DNA of 64,000 nucleotides from Zantedeschia hybrid cultivar. Lineage: Eukaryota > Streptophyta > Magnoliopsida > Alismatales > Araceae. Below, piece by piece: positions 1 through 10,677 of this stretch (positions within the stretch are counted from its first letter, which is position 1; every line of letters starts with the position of its first letter). The notes below the pieces were generated by a model. It was not told the origin of the DNA, did no database searches, and saw nothing but the letters and a program-made list of their open reading frames with translations. The position numbers and the translations under genes are program-made. The stretch spans positions 20,903,879 to 20,967,878 of the forward strand of contig JARZZO010000003.1 of assembly GCA_030544215.1 (NCBI GenBank). The letters run 5' to 3'.

Positions 1-163
1 TTCCGCGTTTAAACAGGTAGGCGATCAAAAACTTCTTTTGGAACTTTTAAGTCAAAAGTTTCTGGCGATCACTTCACGTAGTTTCTGTTTTTAATAGGTT
101 TACTTTGCACATAAACAACATAGATTTTTCATGTTAATCACACGATCATTTTAAGTACTCACA
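1..163 (+). repeat. 3' end of an LTR (same family as the solo LTR at 59855-61189)
   Basis: The first 163 bases align, with scattered differences and small indels, to the last ~160 bases of the solo LTR (61029-61189). Both begin TTCCGCGTTTAAACAGGTAG and end in CA. The orientation is plus, judged from the TATA box of the complete copy. What follows does not look like the primer-binding site used by the other elements here. Instead a reading frame starts at once, so this is more likely a solo or 3' LTR inserted in that gene than a 5' LTR. The rest of the LTR lies left of the window. Confidence 0.8.
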
Positions 164-1288
164 CCGACCCAGAAGCTGACCCGATAACTGGATCTGAAAC
201 CTCAGTCTTTACAAAACAAGCCCTTACTGACTGGCGTGCCAAGTTCTCGGAGCAGTATGTGGACTGGCACCGCCGCGACCTCCGAGTGGAGTCCTATGCG
301 GAGAGCAGCGAGGCTTATCTCTAGCAATACCGGACCCACTACGTCGATCAACTATGGCTCATCCGACCACTTGATGTAAGTATGATTTATGCATCTTTCA
401 TTTTATTATTATCTTTAACTTATATTTGTGAATGAATGCATGTATGTGTGTATGCAGGCTGCGCGAGACGCGGTCATCATTGACCTTTAAGCCCACCTCC
501 AGGATGCTGAGGCCCAGTTGGAACTGGTCCAGAAGGAGCTCTTCGATTTGGTATGTATGCATGTTATGTATGAATATTTTATTAATTAATTTGTTTTGCC
601 AATTAGCCACTGACGGTTGTCTTTTGGTGCAGTGAGCCGTTTATACCCAGGCGGCTCCCACTTTATATGGTGCTTCGTCTTCTACCTCGGCTGCTCATGA
701 GGCTGCCCTTACCGACCTCCAGGGCCAGCTTGCCTTCGCCATCCATCGAGCTTCTCTCGCAGAGGATGATCGCGCTGCTCGAGTAAGTTTTATCCTTTCC
801 CTTGACTTTCTTTTTTTGAATTTGATTTTGATCGCTTAATTGCCTTGGACTAACAATATCTTCTTCTGCAGGTTGTTGAGCTTCAGGAGGCCCTTCAGAG
901 GGCTGAGATCAACGCAACTCGGGTCCGTGAGCTCGAGGAGCAGGTGGCCCGTCTCTCCACTGGAGATCTCGCACGACTCCAGGTTCGCCTGGAGATCCTG
1001 ACTGAGGAGAGAGATCGCGACCGTCTTCGGCTGGAGAGTCTTCAGGGTTGCCTCTCTGTGGCAGAGTACGAGCGCCGGATGGTGGAGGAGAGATACCAGC
1101 GAGCCTGCCAGCAGGCTATCGATCGTGGTCAGGCGAGTGCTTTTACAGCGAGCATCGCCATATCATCCGGCCAAGCAGGGCCGAGTGCGATGGGACCACC
1201 TCCACCTCCTAGTCGAGGACCAGCACCGGACGCTCTTAATGTGGCTCAGAGCCAATTTGATGAAGGGGCAGGGGAGGGTCAACCTTGA
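163..1288 (+). pseudogene. Broken four-exon coiled-coil protein gene, antisense to the Tat element
   Basis: Four exons can be read: 163-375, 458-550, 633-782 and 872-1288. All are joined by GT-AG introns with good plant donors (GTAAGT, GTATGT, GTAAGT) and all introns are phase 0, so one frame of 290 codons runs to TGA at 1286-1288. That frame has three in-frame stops: TAG at 322, TAA at 488 and TGA at 633. The last exon encodes a charged helical coiled coil (LQEALQRAE..., EERDRDRLRLES...) ending in a Pro/Gly-rich tail. The first exon has WRAKFSEQYVDWHRRDL. I recognise no enzyme domain. Some Tat-lineage elements are known to carry an extra ORF antisense between pol and the 3' LTR. This gene lies downstream of Tat pol on the opposite strand, so it may be such an ORF (inference). 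A host gene fragment is the alternative. The start codon is missing because an LTR abuts exon 1. Confidence 0.65.
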
Positions 1289-2594
1289 GGGTTGCATATG
1301 TACTTTTCCTTTCTTTTGTGTATCATGTACAAACACCTTTTGATATATATATATGAAATTTTGTCTTTAGCTTTGTGTCTCATGCGTTTGACCTGTGTCC
1401 TATACGTTACTTAACAAACAAGTTAAGTATCTATATAGGCTTAGCCCCTTGCTCAGTCAAGTAACTGATCAATCAATCCTTTTCTTAATAGAAGGGTCAA
1501 GGGGCATTGCCTTTATTAACAAAGGTGATAATAATTGGACTGGAGAAAACAACATAATAGGATGCAACATACAAGCATGCAGATGCTCACTGTAAACAAA
1601 GGAATGAAGTATACCAAATGTTTGAAACAGATGCTAATTGAAATATTTTTGATTTTGAAATATTCATTTTTGTTTGGATTTTAGAATATGTATTTTTTTT
1701 GGATTTTGACATGTCTATTTTTTTTGGATTTTAAAATATGTATTTTTCTTTGTTTTTGGAATATGTATTTTTTTCGGATTTTGAAATATGTATTTTTGGA
1801 TTTTGGGAATATTGTGCAAACTAAAAGACCAGCATGGTACTCAGATCAAAAGATCATATTCATTTATTAACTTAATTCCCAGATTATTCTTCAATAATCT
1901 AACTTAGACCCATCGTGCTTGAACTTTTGTTTCCATTCGTGATCCCATTTGATGATTTGATCCTTAGTCAATCTAGGCCGTTCCTTAAATTTGGAGTACG
2001 CCTCTTCAGAAAGAAAAGAAGAATTGGTTTAGAAAGCCCACGAGAAGGTTCCGGAGACCTAAAAAGATGTTCCTTTCTTACCCTAATATCTGTTGGGGTT
2101 CGGTCATTTTCTTACCGAGGTATTTATCGACCTTGCGTTCCCTTTTCGTTTGATTTCATGACTTTGATGTAACATTTGTAATGGCCTTTTGATTTGACAT
2201 TTGACTTTTACCATTTGCTTTTTCTTTTCTTTTCATAGGACAGATCTCCCCCTTTTTCTTTATATGACGGCCTCCTACTAAGATGGCGGGTATTCTTGGT
2301 AGTCTATTATAAGCCTCGTTCCGACATCATGGACTGAGTGTAAAAACAGAATTTTATTTGAAAAGAATGATTTGCACTTTACACTTTTAGTCAACCTTTC
2401 GGTATTCTTTAGGATTTAGCATATCTTGTTACTCACGAATCAAACGGGTCAGTGTGTGTAGTAATGTGTTTGAATTAAATTATTCAGACTGATAAGGGAA
2501 TTTGAGTTTCTAAATTTTATAATTCCATTGGTCTTTACACCATGCTGATCGACTCTTTAACCTAAGGGTAGTATTTCTTAAGATACAGACCATT
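1289..2594. other. Non-coding AT-rich stretch between the coiled-coil gene and Tat integrase
   Basis: No convincing gene is seen on either strand. It contains a T-rich tandem repeat (1651-1812) and otherwise unremarkable AT-rich sequence. By position it is probably the 3' untranslated region of the minus-strand Tat element, whose integrase stops at 2595. I found no clear polypurine tract or 3' LTR boundary for that element here. Confidence 0.5.
1651..1812. repeat. T-rich tandem repeat, about 27-bp unit
   Basis: About six degenerate copies of a unit of the form GGATTTTGAAATATGTATTT follow each other. Copies differ by point changes and by T-run length. It looks like a small minisatellite and gives no coding signal beyond a short shadow ORF. 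Confidence 0.7.
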
Positions 2595-3500
2595 CTAGTG
2601 GTGAGTTAACTCTTGCCCTTCTGCATTAACTAGACGGTAAGCGTTACCAGGAAAAGCATGCGATACAACATAAGGTCCTTCCCAATTGGGTTGGAGTTTA
2701 GAACGCGGACTACCAGGTTTTACCAAGATTCTTTTGACAACCATTTCACTAACTTTGAACTTACGTTCAATGACTTTCTTTTGATAAATACGTGCTAATC
2801 TATTTTGATAAACTCTTGTATGATTAGAAGCTGACCATCTTTCTCGTCTAAGAGTTCCAATTGAGCAAGGAGTGTTGAACGGCATTCATCAATAGAAAAT
2901 TCCTTATTCAATTATACTCTTAATGACGGTATAAGGATCTTGTATGGAACTACTGCCTCCATTCCAAATGTTAAGGAATAAGGAGTATGCCTAGTGGGCG
3001 TACGGATTGAAGTTCGGTATGCCCATAGAGCCTCAATCAATTTTTCTGGCCAGTCAGTGAATTTATTAGACTTGCCCGTCTTTTTGATGATTTTTATCAA
3101 AGTCTTGTTAGTTGCCTCTGCTTGACTATTGCCTTGCGGATAATAAGGAGACGAATGATGCAATGCAATTTTGTACCTGTTGCAGAGGTCTTTCAGCTCT
3201 TATGACACGAACTGTGGTCCATTGTCGGTGACGATGGTGCTTGGAATTCCAAATCTCATGATGATGTTCTTCATGATAAACTTGCAGACGGTTGATGCTT
3301 TGACTTCCGTGTACGCTTCAGCTTCCGCCCACTTGGTGAAGTATTCCGTTGCCGTGAGGATGAAGGACTTCTGCTCAATGCCGGAATCAAGATTGCCAAG
3401 GGGTCCAATGATATCGAAAGCCCATATGGAGAAAGGTCATAGGGAGGAGACATGATGGAGTGAAGATGCAGGAGAATGAATCTTATCGGCGTGAAGTTGA
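2595..3500 (-). pseudogene. Tat integrase: catalytic core and C-terminal domain (broken)
   Basis: The integrase core is spread over frames. Visible parts are FDIIGPL (first Asp), FTKWAEAEAY, TDNGPQF (second Asp) and SPYYPQGNSQAEATNKTL (catalytic Glu), so the DDE triad is still present. A TAA interrupts just after TDNGPQFVS near 3205, and a frameshift near 3440-3460 separates the core from the zinc-binding part upstream. After another stop near 2910, 2885-2595 carries the C-terminal domain with KLQPNWEGPYVV, typical of this family. The enzyme would insert cDNA into the genome. As it stands it cannot be made in one piece. Confidence 0.85.
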
Positions 3501-4450
3501 TACTTGGCACACCTACGGACATATCCTACACAATCTTCTTCCATAGTTGGCCAATAGAAACCTTGCCTAACGATTTTCTTTGCTAACATATGTCCGTTAA
3601 CATGGCCACTACAAACTCCAGCATGAGCTCCTTCCATAACCTTCCAAAGCTCATCTTCGTCCAAACATCTTATAAGAACTCCATCAAAACCTCTTTTATA
3701 TAGTGCTCCCCCAACTAGGGTGTATCTTTGAGCAACTCTCCTGATAGCCCTTTTCTCCTCAGCTGTGGCTTCTTCAGGATATGATTGATCTTCACAATAT
3801 TTGGCAATTTCATAGTACCACGGTTTCAGTTCATCATCCATCTCTTCTAACAGCTCCATTAACATAATCTCTCTCTTTTTCACAATATCTCCATCTCTGA
3901 TCTTCTTCAGCAGCTTCTCCTTAGTTCTAAGGAATGAGGGGTCTTTCACGGCGGGTGAAAGACGCCTATGAACGATCATTGATTCGGATTGTCTGCTGAT
4001 TGAAAAATTAAGAGAAGATGCAAGTGAGGCTAGAGCGTCAGCTAAGATGTTCTGATTCCTAGGAACATGGATGAAGATCAATTTTGTGAAAAGCTTTGCA
4101 TAAGCAGAAGTGAGTTCTTGATAAGGATTGAGCTTGGGATCAAGAGTCCGATATTTGGTTAACACTTGGCGAAGAATCAATTGGCTATTATCCACAACTC
4201 TGAGTTTGGTGGCACCATAAAGATGAGCAGCCACGAGGCCAGCAAGGAGTGCCTCGTATTCAGCTATATTGTTAGTGACTATAAAGTCAAGTTGAAAGGC
4301 TTGTGGAATGGTGACACCTTCAGGTGATAACAGAACAACGTTGATCTCCTTTACATGGGAATTCAGAGCTCCGTCAAAATGCAGAGTCCACATGTCATCT
4401 TTGATTTGGTCTATGGACATCAGTTCCTCATTCGGAAACTCCAATCGGAC
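3437..4450 (-). pseudogene. Tat second RNase H (aRH) plus integrase zinc-binding domain
   Basis: Residues ~15-145 of this 335-codon frame form an RNase H of the plant/archaeal type. It starts WTLHFDGALNS, followed by NNIAEYEALLAGL, RVVDNSQLIL and ADALASLAS, so the D-E-D-D acidic residues are kept. Known Tat elements carry such an extra RNase H behind a decayed original one. Residues ~265-325 are the integrase HHCC domain (AHAGVCSGHVNGHM..., FYWPTMEEDC...), but the last Cys pair reads CAKYQ, so the final zinc ligand is Tyr. The frame then shifts (near 3440) away from the catalytic core. A TTG or run-through joins it to RT upstream; the ATG at 4444 is probably not a real start. Confidence 0.85.
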
Positions 4451-4516
4451 TGGATCAAATCGAGGAAGGGGGTAATGAGTGAGATGTTCTGCTATGGCAT
4501 AACCTTTGATCGCTTT

Positions 4517-5842
4517 CTATTGAATGTAAGTGATATCAAATTGAGATAGAAAGCTTTGCCATCGTGCTAACCTATCAGTAAGGATAGATTTCTCAAGGAG
4601 AAACTTGATCAGATTCATTCTAGCGATAAGATGGACTTCATAGGCTAGAAAATGATACTTCAATTTCTGAACCACCCAGACAAGTGTTGCACATGTTTTC
4701 TCCATTGCTGTGTATCTTTGTTCAGCGGGATTGGGAAGTTTAGAGAGATAGTAGGTTGCCCTTTCCTTTCCTTCTTCATCCTCCGGTGCTAGGACAGTCC
4801 CCAACTCATCATCCAGGATAGAAATATATAGTATCAATGGTTTGCCCGGAGATGGTGGTCTCAAAATAGGAGGACTTGCCAAATAATTCTTCAATCCATC
4901 AAACGCCTCCTGACACTTATCGTCCCAATCGAATTTGACTCCCGGCTTGGTAAGCTCGTACAACGGCTTACACCTTTGCGAATGTTGGGAGACAAAACGG
5001 CGAATAAATTGCAACCTCCCGATTAATCCTCTTAATTCTTTCAAGTTCTTGGGAAGTGACATTTCTCTAATAGCCTTTGCCTTGTTATGATCGATCTTAA
5101 TTCCCCGTTTACTGATAATGAATCCAAGTAATTTCTCTGAAGATACCCCAAATACACATTTCTTAGGATTCATTTTTAACTGATATTCTCTTGATCTTTC
5201 TAATACTTTTGCCAAAACTTTGGCATGCTCAGCCATAGTCTTATATTTCACTAACAAGTCATCCACATACACTTCTAGATCGATATGCATCATGTCATGA
5301 AATATGGCCATCAAAGCCCTTTGATAAGCGGCTCCAGCGTTCTTTAATCCAAAAGACATGACGACATAGCAGTATGTCCCCCAAGGTGTAGTGAATGATG
5401 TCTTTTCTTGATCTTCTTCTACTAATTTGATCTGATTATATCCTGAGAATCCATCGATAAATGATAAAGTTTCATAGCCAGTAGTATTATCGATGAGTAC
5501 ATCAATGTGAGGCAATGGAAAATCATCCTTAGGACATGTCCGGTTCAAATCTCGGAAGTCAATACAGATTCTGACATTCCCATCTTTCTTCATAACCGGG
5601 ACTATGTTGGCCACCCATTGTGGATAGAGGACAACTCTAATGAATTTGGCTTTATGTAACTTATCAACCTCTTCCTTCATCTTCAAAGCCATTTGTGGGT
5701 GGAATCGCCTTAACTTCTGTTTAACCGGGCTAGCTCCATCCTTTAATGTCAACCTGTGTTCCACTAGTGATGAGTCTAACCCCGGCATATCCTCATAACT
5801 CCAGGCGAAAGTGTCCTTATAATCCTTAAGAACTTGTGCCAT
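4517..5842 (-). pseudogene. Tat reverse transcriptase and first (degenerate) RNase H
   Basis: This is an uninterrupted 441-codon stretch of a polyprotein. RT spans about residues 40-240, with VRICIDFRDLN (~90-100), SFIDGFSGYNQI (~127-138), FGLKNAGAAYQ (~164-174) and the catalytic YVDDLLVK (~192-199). The following RNase H (about 330-441) starts ILYISILDDELGTVL and lacks a clean catalytic set, as is usual in Tat elements where the downstream RNase H takes over. The frame is bounded by stops at both ends. The upstream one lies in the linker just before MAQVLKDYKD, so this is part of a longer broken pol. It would copy element RNA into DNA in cytoplasmic particles. Confidence 0.9.
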
Positions 5843-5848
5843 TGCCTT

Positions 5849-6050
5849 CTAATCCTTAAGATTCATGCTAATGAGGACGACCTTAGGTTCGTCTTCAGTC
5901 CTTAGATTGATCTCTTTGGTGGGTTCTTCTACGGCAACTGAAGGTTCATCCAATCTTTTTACTCCACTGGCATATGCCTCAACCGCGTCCTCGTCATCTT
6001 CCTCATCTTCAACAGTGGGGTCTTTTTTGTGTATCAATTCATAAACCCCA
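5849..6050 (-). pseudogene. Tat acidic linker before RT, cut by the copia B insertion
   Basis: Sixty-odd codons encode a very acidic linker (DEEDDEDAVEAYASG). On minus the frame runs out of copia B at 6056. Reading 23527-23433 and then 6050-5849 gives one uninterrupted frame, with ...DDELVNDGYGVYELIHKKDP... crossing the junction. This shows the two pieces were one ORF before B inserted. A stop at its end (…SMNLKD) separates it from the RT frame seven bases on. Confidence 0.75.
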
Positions 6051-6055
6051 TATCC

Positions 6056-7161
6056 TGTTGGGATTCACAGGTTTCTCCGGATCGCTCACGCAGCAAAAAA
6101 AAAAATTAAAACAGCGATCCGTTCCCGTTTCGAAAACAAAAATCGATTATCGGATAATTGAAGTTCTCACCATGTGTGGATTCGAATCCGCAACCATTCG
6201 GTTCCATTGGTACTACACCGCAAGCCGCGCAACCGCCCGGCCTCTAGTGAAGTCCACGCGATCTTCCTTGCGACGGATATCCTCACGTTCCTCGTTCTTC
6301 ACAGCCCACGAAACCTCCGTCGGTCGCCGCAACGCGCGCACGATTTCCCGTCGAACGCGATTCAGAGAAGCGGCGGAGCAGATTTGGATATGTTTGGACG
6401 CCAGAGAGAGAGAGAAATAGAGGAGGGGCGGCTAGGGTTAGCAGCAACTTGGCTTGCTCAGCCCGTTCGCTATGTTTTATACTAACCGTGTGATTTTTCA
6501 TAACAACCCCCGGTTTTTATAAAACCCACTTATTTATCCATCGCCTTGAGAATCATGTGCGTGTGACCCTCTAGACCCAAGTACCAGTCCAGTTAATGGC
6601 CCAACAAGCCCAGTGACTCCTCACTGGCTTTATTAATCAATTAATAACCCTTTATTAATTAATTAATCAATCGAATTGATGTCGCACATCGAATTCGACC
6701 GGGCCTCCGATTACGTTGGGTGCCAAGCAACACCGCGTGAACCCGGAAGGTATTGAGGTTAAGTAACCCACTCTTGGAACCTTTCCGCCGACAGTTACCG
6801 CGTGGATATAATCTTTCATTCGTACAATGCTCTCGAGTCAACTCAGGGTATGGCAAGCTGTCAAACCCTAACCGGTCGACTCACTTGGATTGGATGTCGC
6901 TGATAAATATCGGAAAACTCATTTCCCGATATTATCGTCCGCCCTAGCCAGGGACTTCCGCGCATCCTTCCTAGAGCATTCTCTCTCTAAGTACCGAGAG
7001 CGAATGATTCCTTATTGACACACAATTCCCTTCGACAGTATTCCGTTGTACCCAATCCTTGGCGTATTAGAATCCCGTGGCTAGAGATTCGTAAACCAAG
7101 GTCAAAGCACAGAAGTCCACCGACAAGGTGTCCTTGGTGTCTCAGGTCCGAGGACCATCCA
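6056..7161 (-). repeat. Copia B 3' LTR, left part
   Basis: Starts TGTTGGGATT at 6056 and is collinear with B's 5' LTR from 21889 until the sequence ...GAGGACCATCCA, where copia 1 begins. It continues at 16703 after the duplicated ATCCA. An A-run (about 6095-6105) and scattered substitutions separate it from the 5' copy. Short ORFs inside (6174-6485, 6753-6947) recur in every copy of this LTR in the window and are not genes. Confidence 0.93.
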
Positions 7162-8743
7162 TGTTAGAATTGGGTGGCCTCAAAACCAATCATTGTACAT
7201 TCTAGTTTAGATTATTAATAAAGGCAATTATTTCTTCATTTAATAGTTCTCGCTAACGACTATCGTAATGAAGGTCCATAGACAAATGTATGGGATATTG
7301 AATCATGATGAGATCATGATAGTGAGATCAATATCCTCAGTCAATTGTCTTAAATAGTTCTCGATCATATGATATTTGAGTTGGACATTAAATATCCAAT
7401 AAGATCGACATATGTTATGTCTGCTCATGTGATGAGGGTGAATGATCTCACATTCACTCGTGTGGTGACACTAAGACAAACAAGTGGGTGCTCATTAGAG
7501 AATGAGTTCACTGAACAGACCCAAATAAGAATTCCTGGATGGTAATTATACCTATTAGTCAACCAGGGAATTCAATTGTTGCAGTAGCACAGTTGGTCTT
7601 TTGACCTGAGTCACCAATGATACCTTGTTTGTGGACCATTGTATCTTGATTCTCTGACTCGTGGACTTTAACCATTAAGTCCACCATAATCGATCTTTCA
7701 GATACAGTGGAAAGCTTGCGAAGGTAATTGAGTTAACAACAAGGGATCACTCACTCTTGGTATAAGACTGGAGAGAGAATGTCCCATGGATGTGTACACA
7801 GAAATCCCTAGCCAGGGTCAAATGAAAGAGATGTCTTTCTAGATATTAACTGTGTACTGAAATCCATCTGGATAATGCGATAGAGGGTTTGACTATAAAA
7901 TCATACCCTTGCGTTATTGGGACATTGCATGAGTGAAGGATTATATCTGTGCGGTATTGGCAGACGGAAAGGTTCAATTAAAGGGAACAGTATCCCTTAT
8001 ATCTTCTGGGATCATGAGGTAGTGTTTGGTGCTGTTCATGATTAGAAGGCCAAGTGATTTGATCATCAGATGATAATTCACTTGTTTATTAAATTAATCA
8101 TTTAACATGTGATGTTTAAATATTAATTAATAAATATTAAACTCAAGAAACAGTTCTAAGTTTAATGGGCCTGCAACCGGACTGATATATGGGCCTAGAG
8201 GGTCACACACACATAAGAGTTCTCGTCAGACGGTGAGAGATGTTAAATTTCATGCTTATCTAGGTTTGAAAAGCTGCAGGATAAACATGAAGATTTAATG
8301 GAGAATTATCCAAGGCCAAACTCTTGGATAATCATGAGGATTAACTGTTGTGCTTATCCTTATTTCTATATAAGGAGGGCCAAGGGGGAGGGGTAAAAAG
8401 TTAGTTGGACGAATTTTACTCCCCAGATTCTCTCTCTCCTCTCTCTCTCTCCTTCTCTCTCTCGGAGTGGATCTGTCTCTCTCCGCCATGGTGGATTTGA
8501 GATCTGGTCGGAGCACTCAAGTCGAGGAGGAAATCGCGTCTGCTGCGGGAACTTGTGTGGATACCTCTAGAGATCGTGCGCGTGCGCGATTATCGAGTCG
8601 GCATCATCCACGGGAGATTCGAAACCCCGTAAAGGTGAAGAACTGTTCTTCCCGCTTAGATTTTTAATGTCCGTTTTACGACCCTAGCAACTGATACAAT
8701 GGAATCATTTTTATTTCCGCTGCGTTCTTGGTGATTCCTTACA
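7162..8743 (+). repeat. Copia 1 5' LTR
   Basis: TGTTAGAATTGGG...CTTACA, with TG/CA ends, followed by one base and the primer-binding site. It contains a TATA box (8366-8375) and a CT-rich tract (about 8424-8462) just downstream, which marks the likely U3/R region. The conserved short ORF at 8467-8667 recurs in the 3' LTR because the LTR itself repeats. Confidence 0.95.
8366..8375 (+). promoter_or_regulatory. LTR promoter TATA box (copia 1)
   Basis: CTATATAAGG lies about 380 bp before the LTR end. It is followed by a purine-rich stretch and then a CT-dinucleotide run at the distance expected of a transcription start region. The same box is at 16319-16328 in the 3' LTR. Function is inferred from sequence and position only. 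Confidence 0.65.
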
Positions 8744-8744
8744 G

Positions 8745-8759
8745 TGGTATCAGAGCCAG
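8745..8759 (+). other. Primer-binding site, initiator-Met tRNA type (copia 1)
   Basis: TGGTATCAGAGCCAG lies one base after the LTR end. It matches the complement of the plant initiator-Met tRNA 3' end, the usual primer of plant copia elements. It fixes the strand and the 5' LTR. Confidence 0.93.
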
Positions 8760-9169
8760 GTTCGCTGGTTCGGTTGTAAAACGACACCGTTTTGCATATT
8801 TTTCTCGTTATGCGTGAAGAACCCGTATTGTACGTGGTCTTGTGTTTAATCCGATTAAAAATGACAGATTAGTGTTCATATGATGATCACGATCAATTTG
8901 ATTATTTTTCTGTATTTTTCGAATTTTTATTTGGGTTTTTCGGAGTTCTTCATGTGATGATGAACCGGGGTACTTCGGCGACTTCGTACGTGCATTACAA
9001 GTGTTGGGATGGCGGCCCGGATGTCTGGATCTATTGGTGATAGTCACCACTTCGCATTGGGTATGAAGATCGGCACCGAAGTGCCCTTGGAGGTCTTGAA
9101 AATCGAGCCCAAACTCGGTTTATAAACCCTGCAAAATCAGATTTTTTTAGGGATTTTTGGGGCTTGATT

Positions 9170-9545
9170 TCCTCCCCAACGCCGGTCACCGGCGGCCCTG
9201 CCGGCGCCGGGGGCACCGCCGGCCGGGGTCACCGCCGCCGGAGGCGGTCGCCGGCGCCGCCTGCAAGTCCCCATCTTGCCGGTTAGGGTTTGCTGGTTAG
9301 GAAGAAGAAAGGGGGCCCGGTCGAATCCGTTCAAACGGGCTGAACCGCCCGGTCCCGACCCGGTCGGACCGAGCGGGGGCCGGGCGGCGCCCTGGCCGAG
9401 CCAAGGTTCGACCCTGGCCGAGCCAGGGCTCGGGTCTGGCTGGGCCAGACCCCCTGGCCGAGCCAGGGTTCGACCCTGGCTGAGCCAGGGCTCGACCCTA
9501 GCCGAGCCAGGGCCCTGGGTCCGGGCCATTGGGCCCTAATGGGCT
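9170..9545 (+). repeat. GC-rich leader block with palindromic CCAGGG/CCCTGG repeats (copia 1)
   Basis: A strongly GC-rich part of the untranslated leader. From about 9390 to 9515 the palindrome CCCTGGCCGAGCCAGGG and variants recur about five times, at roughly 30-bp spacing. ORFs on both strands here (such as 9276-9539) are by-products of GC richness. GC-rich blocks at the same place occur in B, D and C. Confidence 0.75.
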
Positions 9546-9930
9546 GGGCCCATTTTCTGATTTTTAAAAATTGTTTTTAAATACCTGTTTAACCCCCTTT
9601 AAACCCAATTTTAGCCCATTTAAGCCTGTTTTAAAATTGTTTTAAAACAGAATAATTATAAGAATAATTAATAAATGTTATTAATTAATTTTATGATTAT
9701 TAACAGCTTATTAAAGTGTTTAATAACTGTTAGTCAATTAAAGGGCTTTATAATTAATGGGTGTTAGTTAATTATTTAAAATTATTTTAGATAATTAATT
9801 TCCCTGTTAATTTAATTAGTTTAAAATTATTTTAAACTGATTTCATGCATAACTTGATTACTCTTAATGTTCAAATTGTTTGAATTTGTATTTAGATTAA
9901 TTGAATGGTTTAGTTAGTTTATTTGTCAAT
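9546..9930 (+). repeat. TAA/TTAAT-rich leader block (copia 1)
   Basis: Immediately after the GC-rich block the base composition flips to very AT-rich, with many TTAATTAA-like words. The same GC-then-AT order is found in the leaders of B, D and C. The stretch from 9931 to 10677 is further untranslated leader without a gene. Confidence 0.7.
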
Positions 9931-10677
9931 AATGTTTTGAATATTATTGATTATGCTGAAATAAATGTTATTTCGAAAACTAAATGGTATTATAATTTTA
10001 AATTTATAAAATTTAATACCAAACAGCAATTATGTGATGATTGTGATGCATGTGATGTATTTTATGATGGGATGATCATAGACTTAGTATTTTCATGTGA
10101 TGAATGATGTGAATGGATGCGATGCTTATTTTATTTGGTATTTTAAAATAGGATCTGCGTGTCCTCCTCTCTCTTAATCCAAGTGTACTTTCTACCTTCC
10201 TATAAGATTGTACTCCCCTTGATAAGATCAAGGTTTCTAAGTGTTTAAATATACATTTGTGGACCTGCGAGTCCTGAATTTCATATTTAAATTTATCGGA
10301 TTAAGTTTAGAGGATGGGATCTTCTGAAGACACCTCTGGAGGGAGGACTCGCATCAAATGGAACCAGTGTTGCTGTTTTCACATTAGGATCCTATTATGG
10401 ATCATCGTTTGGCTCCGATGATTTCATAGTAGCTTTAGCAGTCCATGATCATCCCCATTTAATTTTTCTGCATATATGTGATGTTTGCGGACCATGCTAT
10501 CATATATATATATTTCTATTAAGTATATTGATACTTCAAATTGAAATACTATTGATAGCACGATTTTTTACAAATCAAAATCAAAACCCTCTTTTAAAAC
10601 TTAAGTTGTAAACGTGAGATATTCAGAATAATCCACGTAACCCACCATCATTATAGATCTTAGGATAATTCTTATCT

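Noticed and set aside
8467..8667. Short conserved ORF (66 codons), also seen at 16301-16621
   Set aside because: It lies inside the copia 1 LTR and recurs only because the LTR is repeated. It has no domain and sits in the CT-rich transcribed region.
8745..8759. Possible tRNA gene fragment
   Set aside because: It is only the 12-15 bases complementary to the initiator-Met tRNA 3' end, i.e. a primer-binding site. No cloverleaf follows.
9276..9539. Open frames on both strands in GC-rich sequence
   Set aside because: Low-complexity palindromic repeats in the copia leader give long open frames by chance. There is no start context and no family resemblance.
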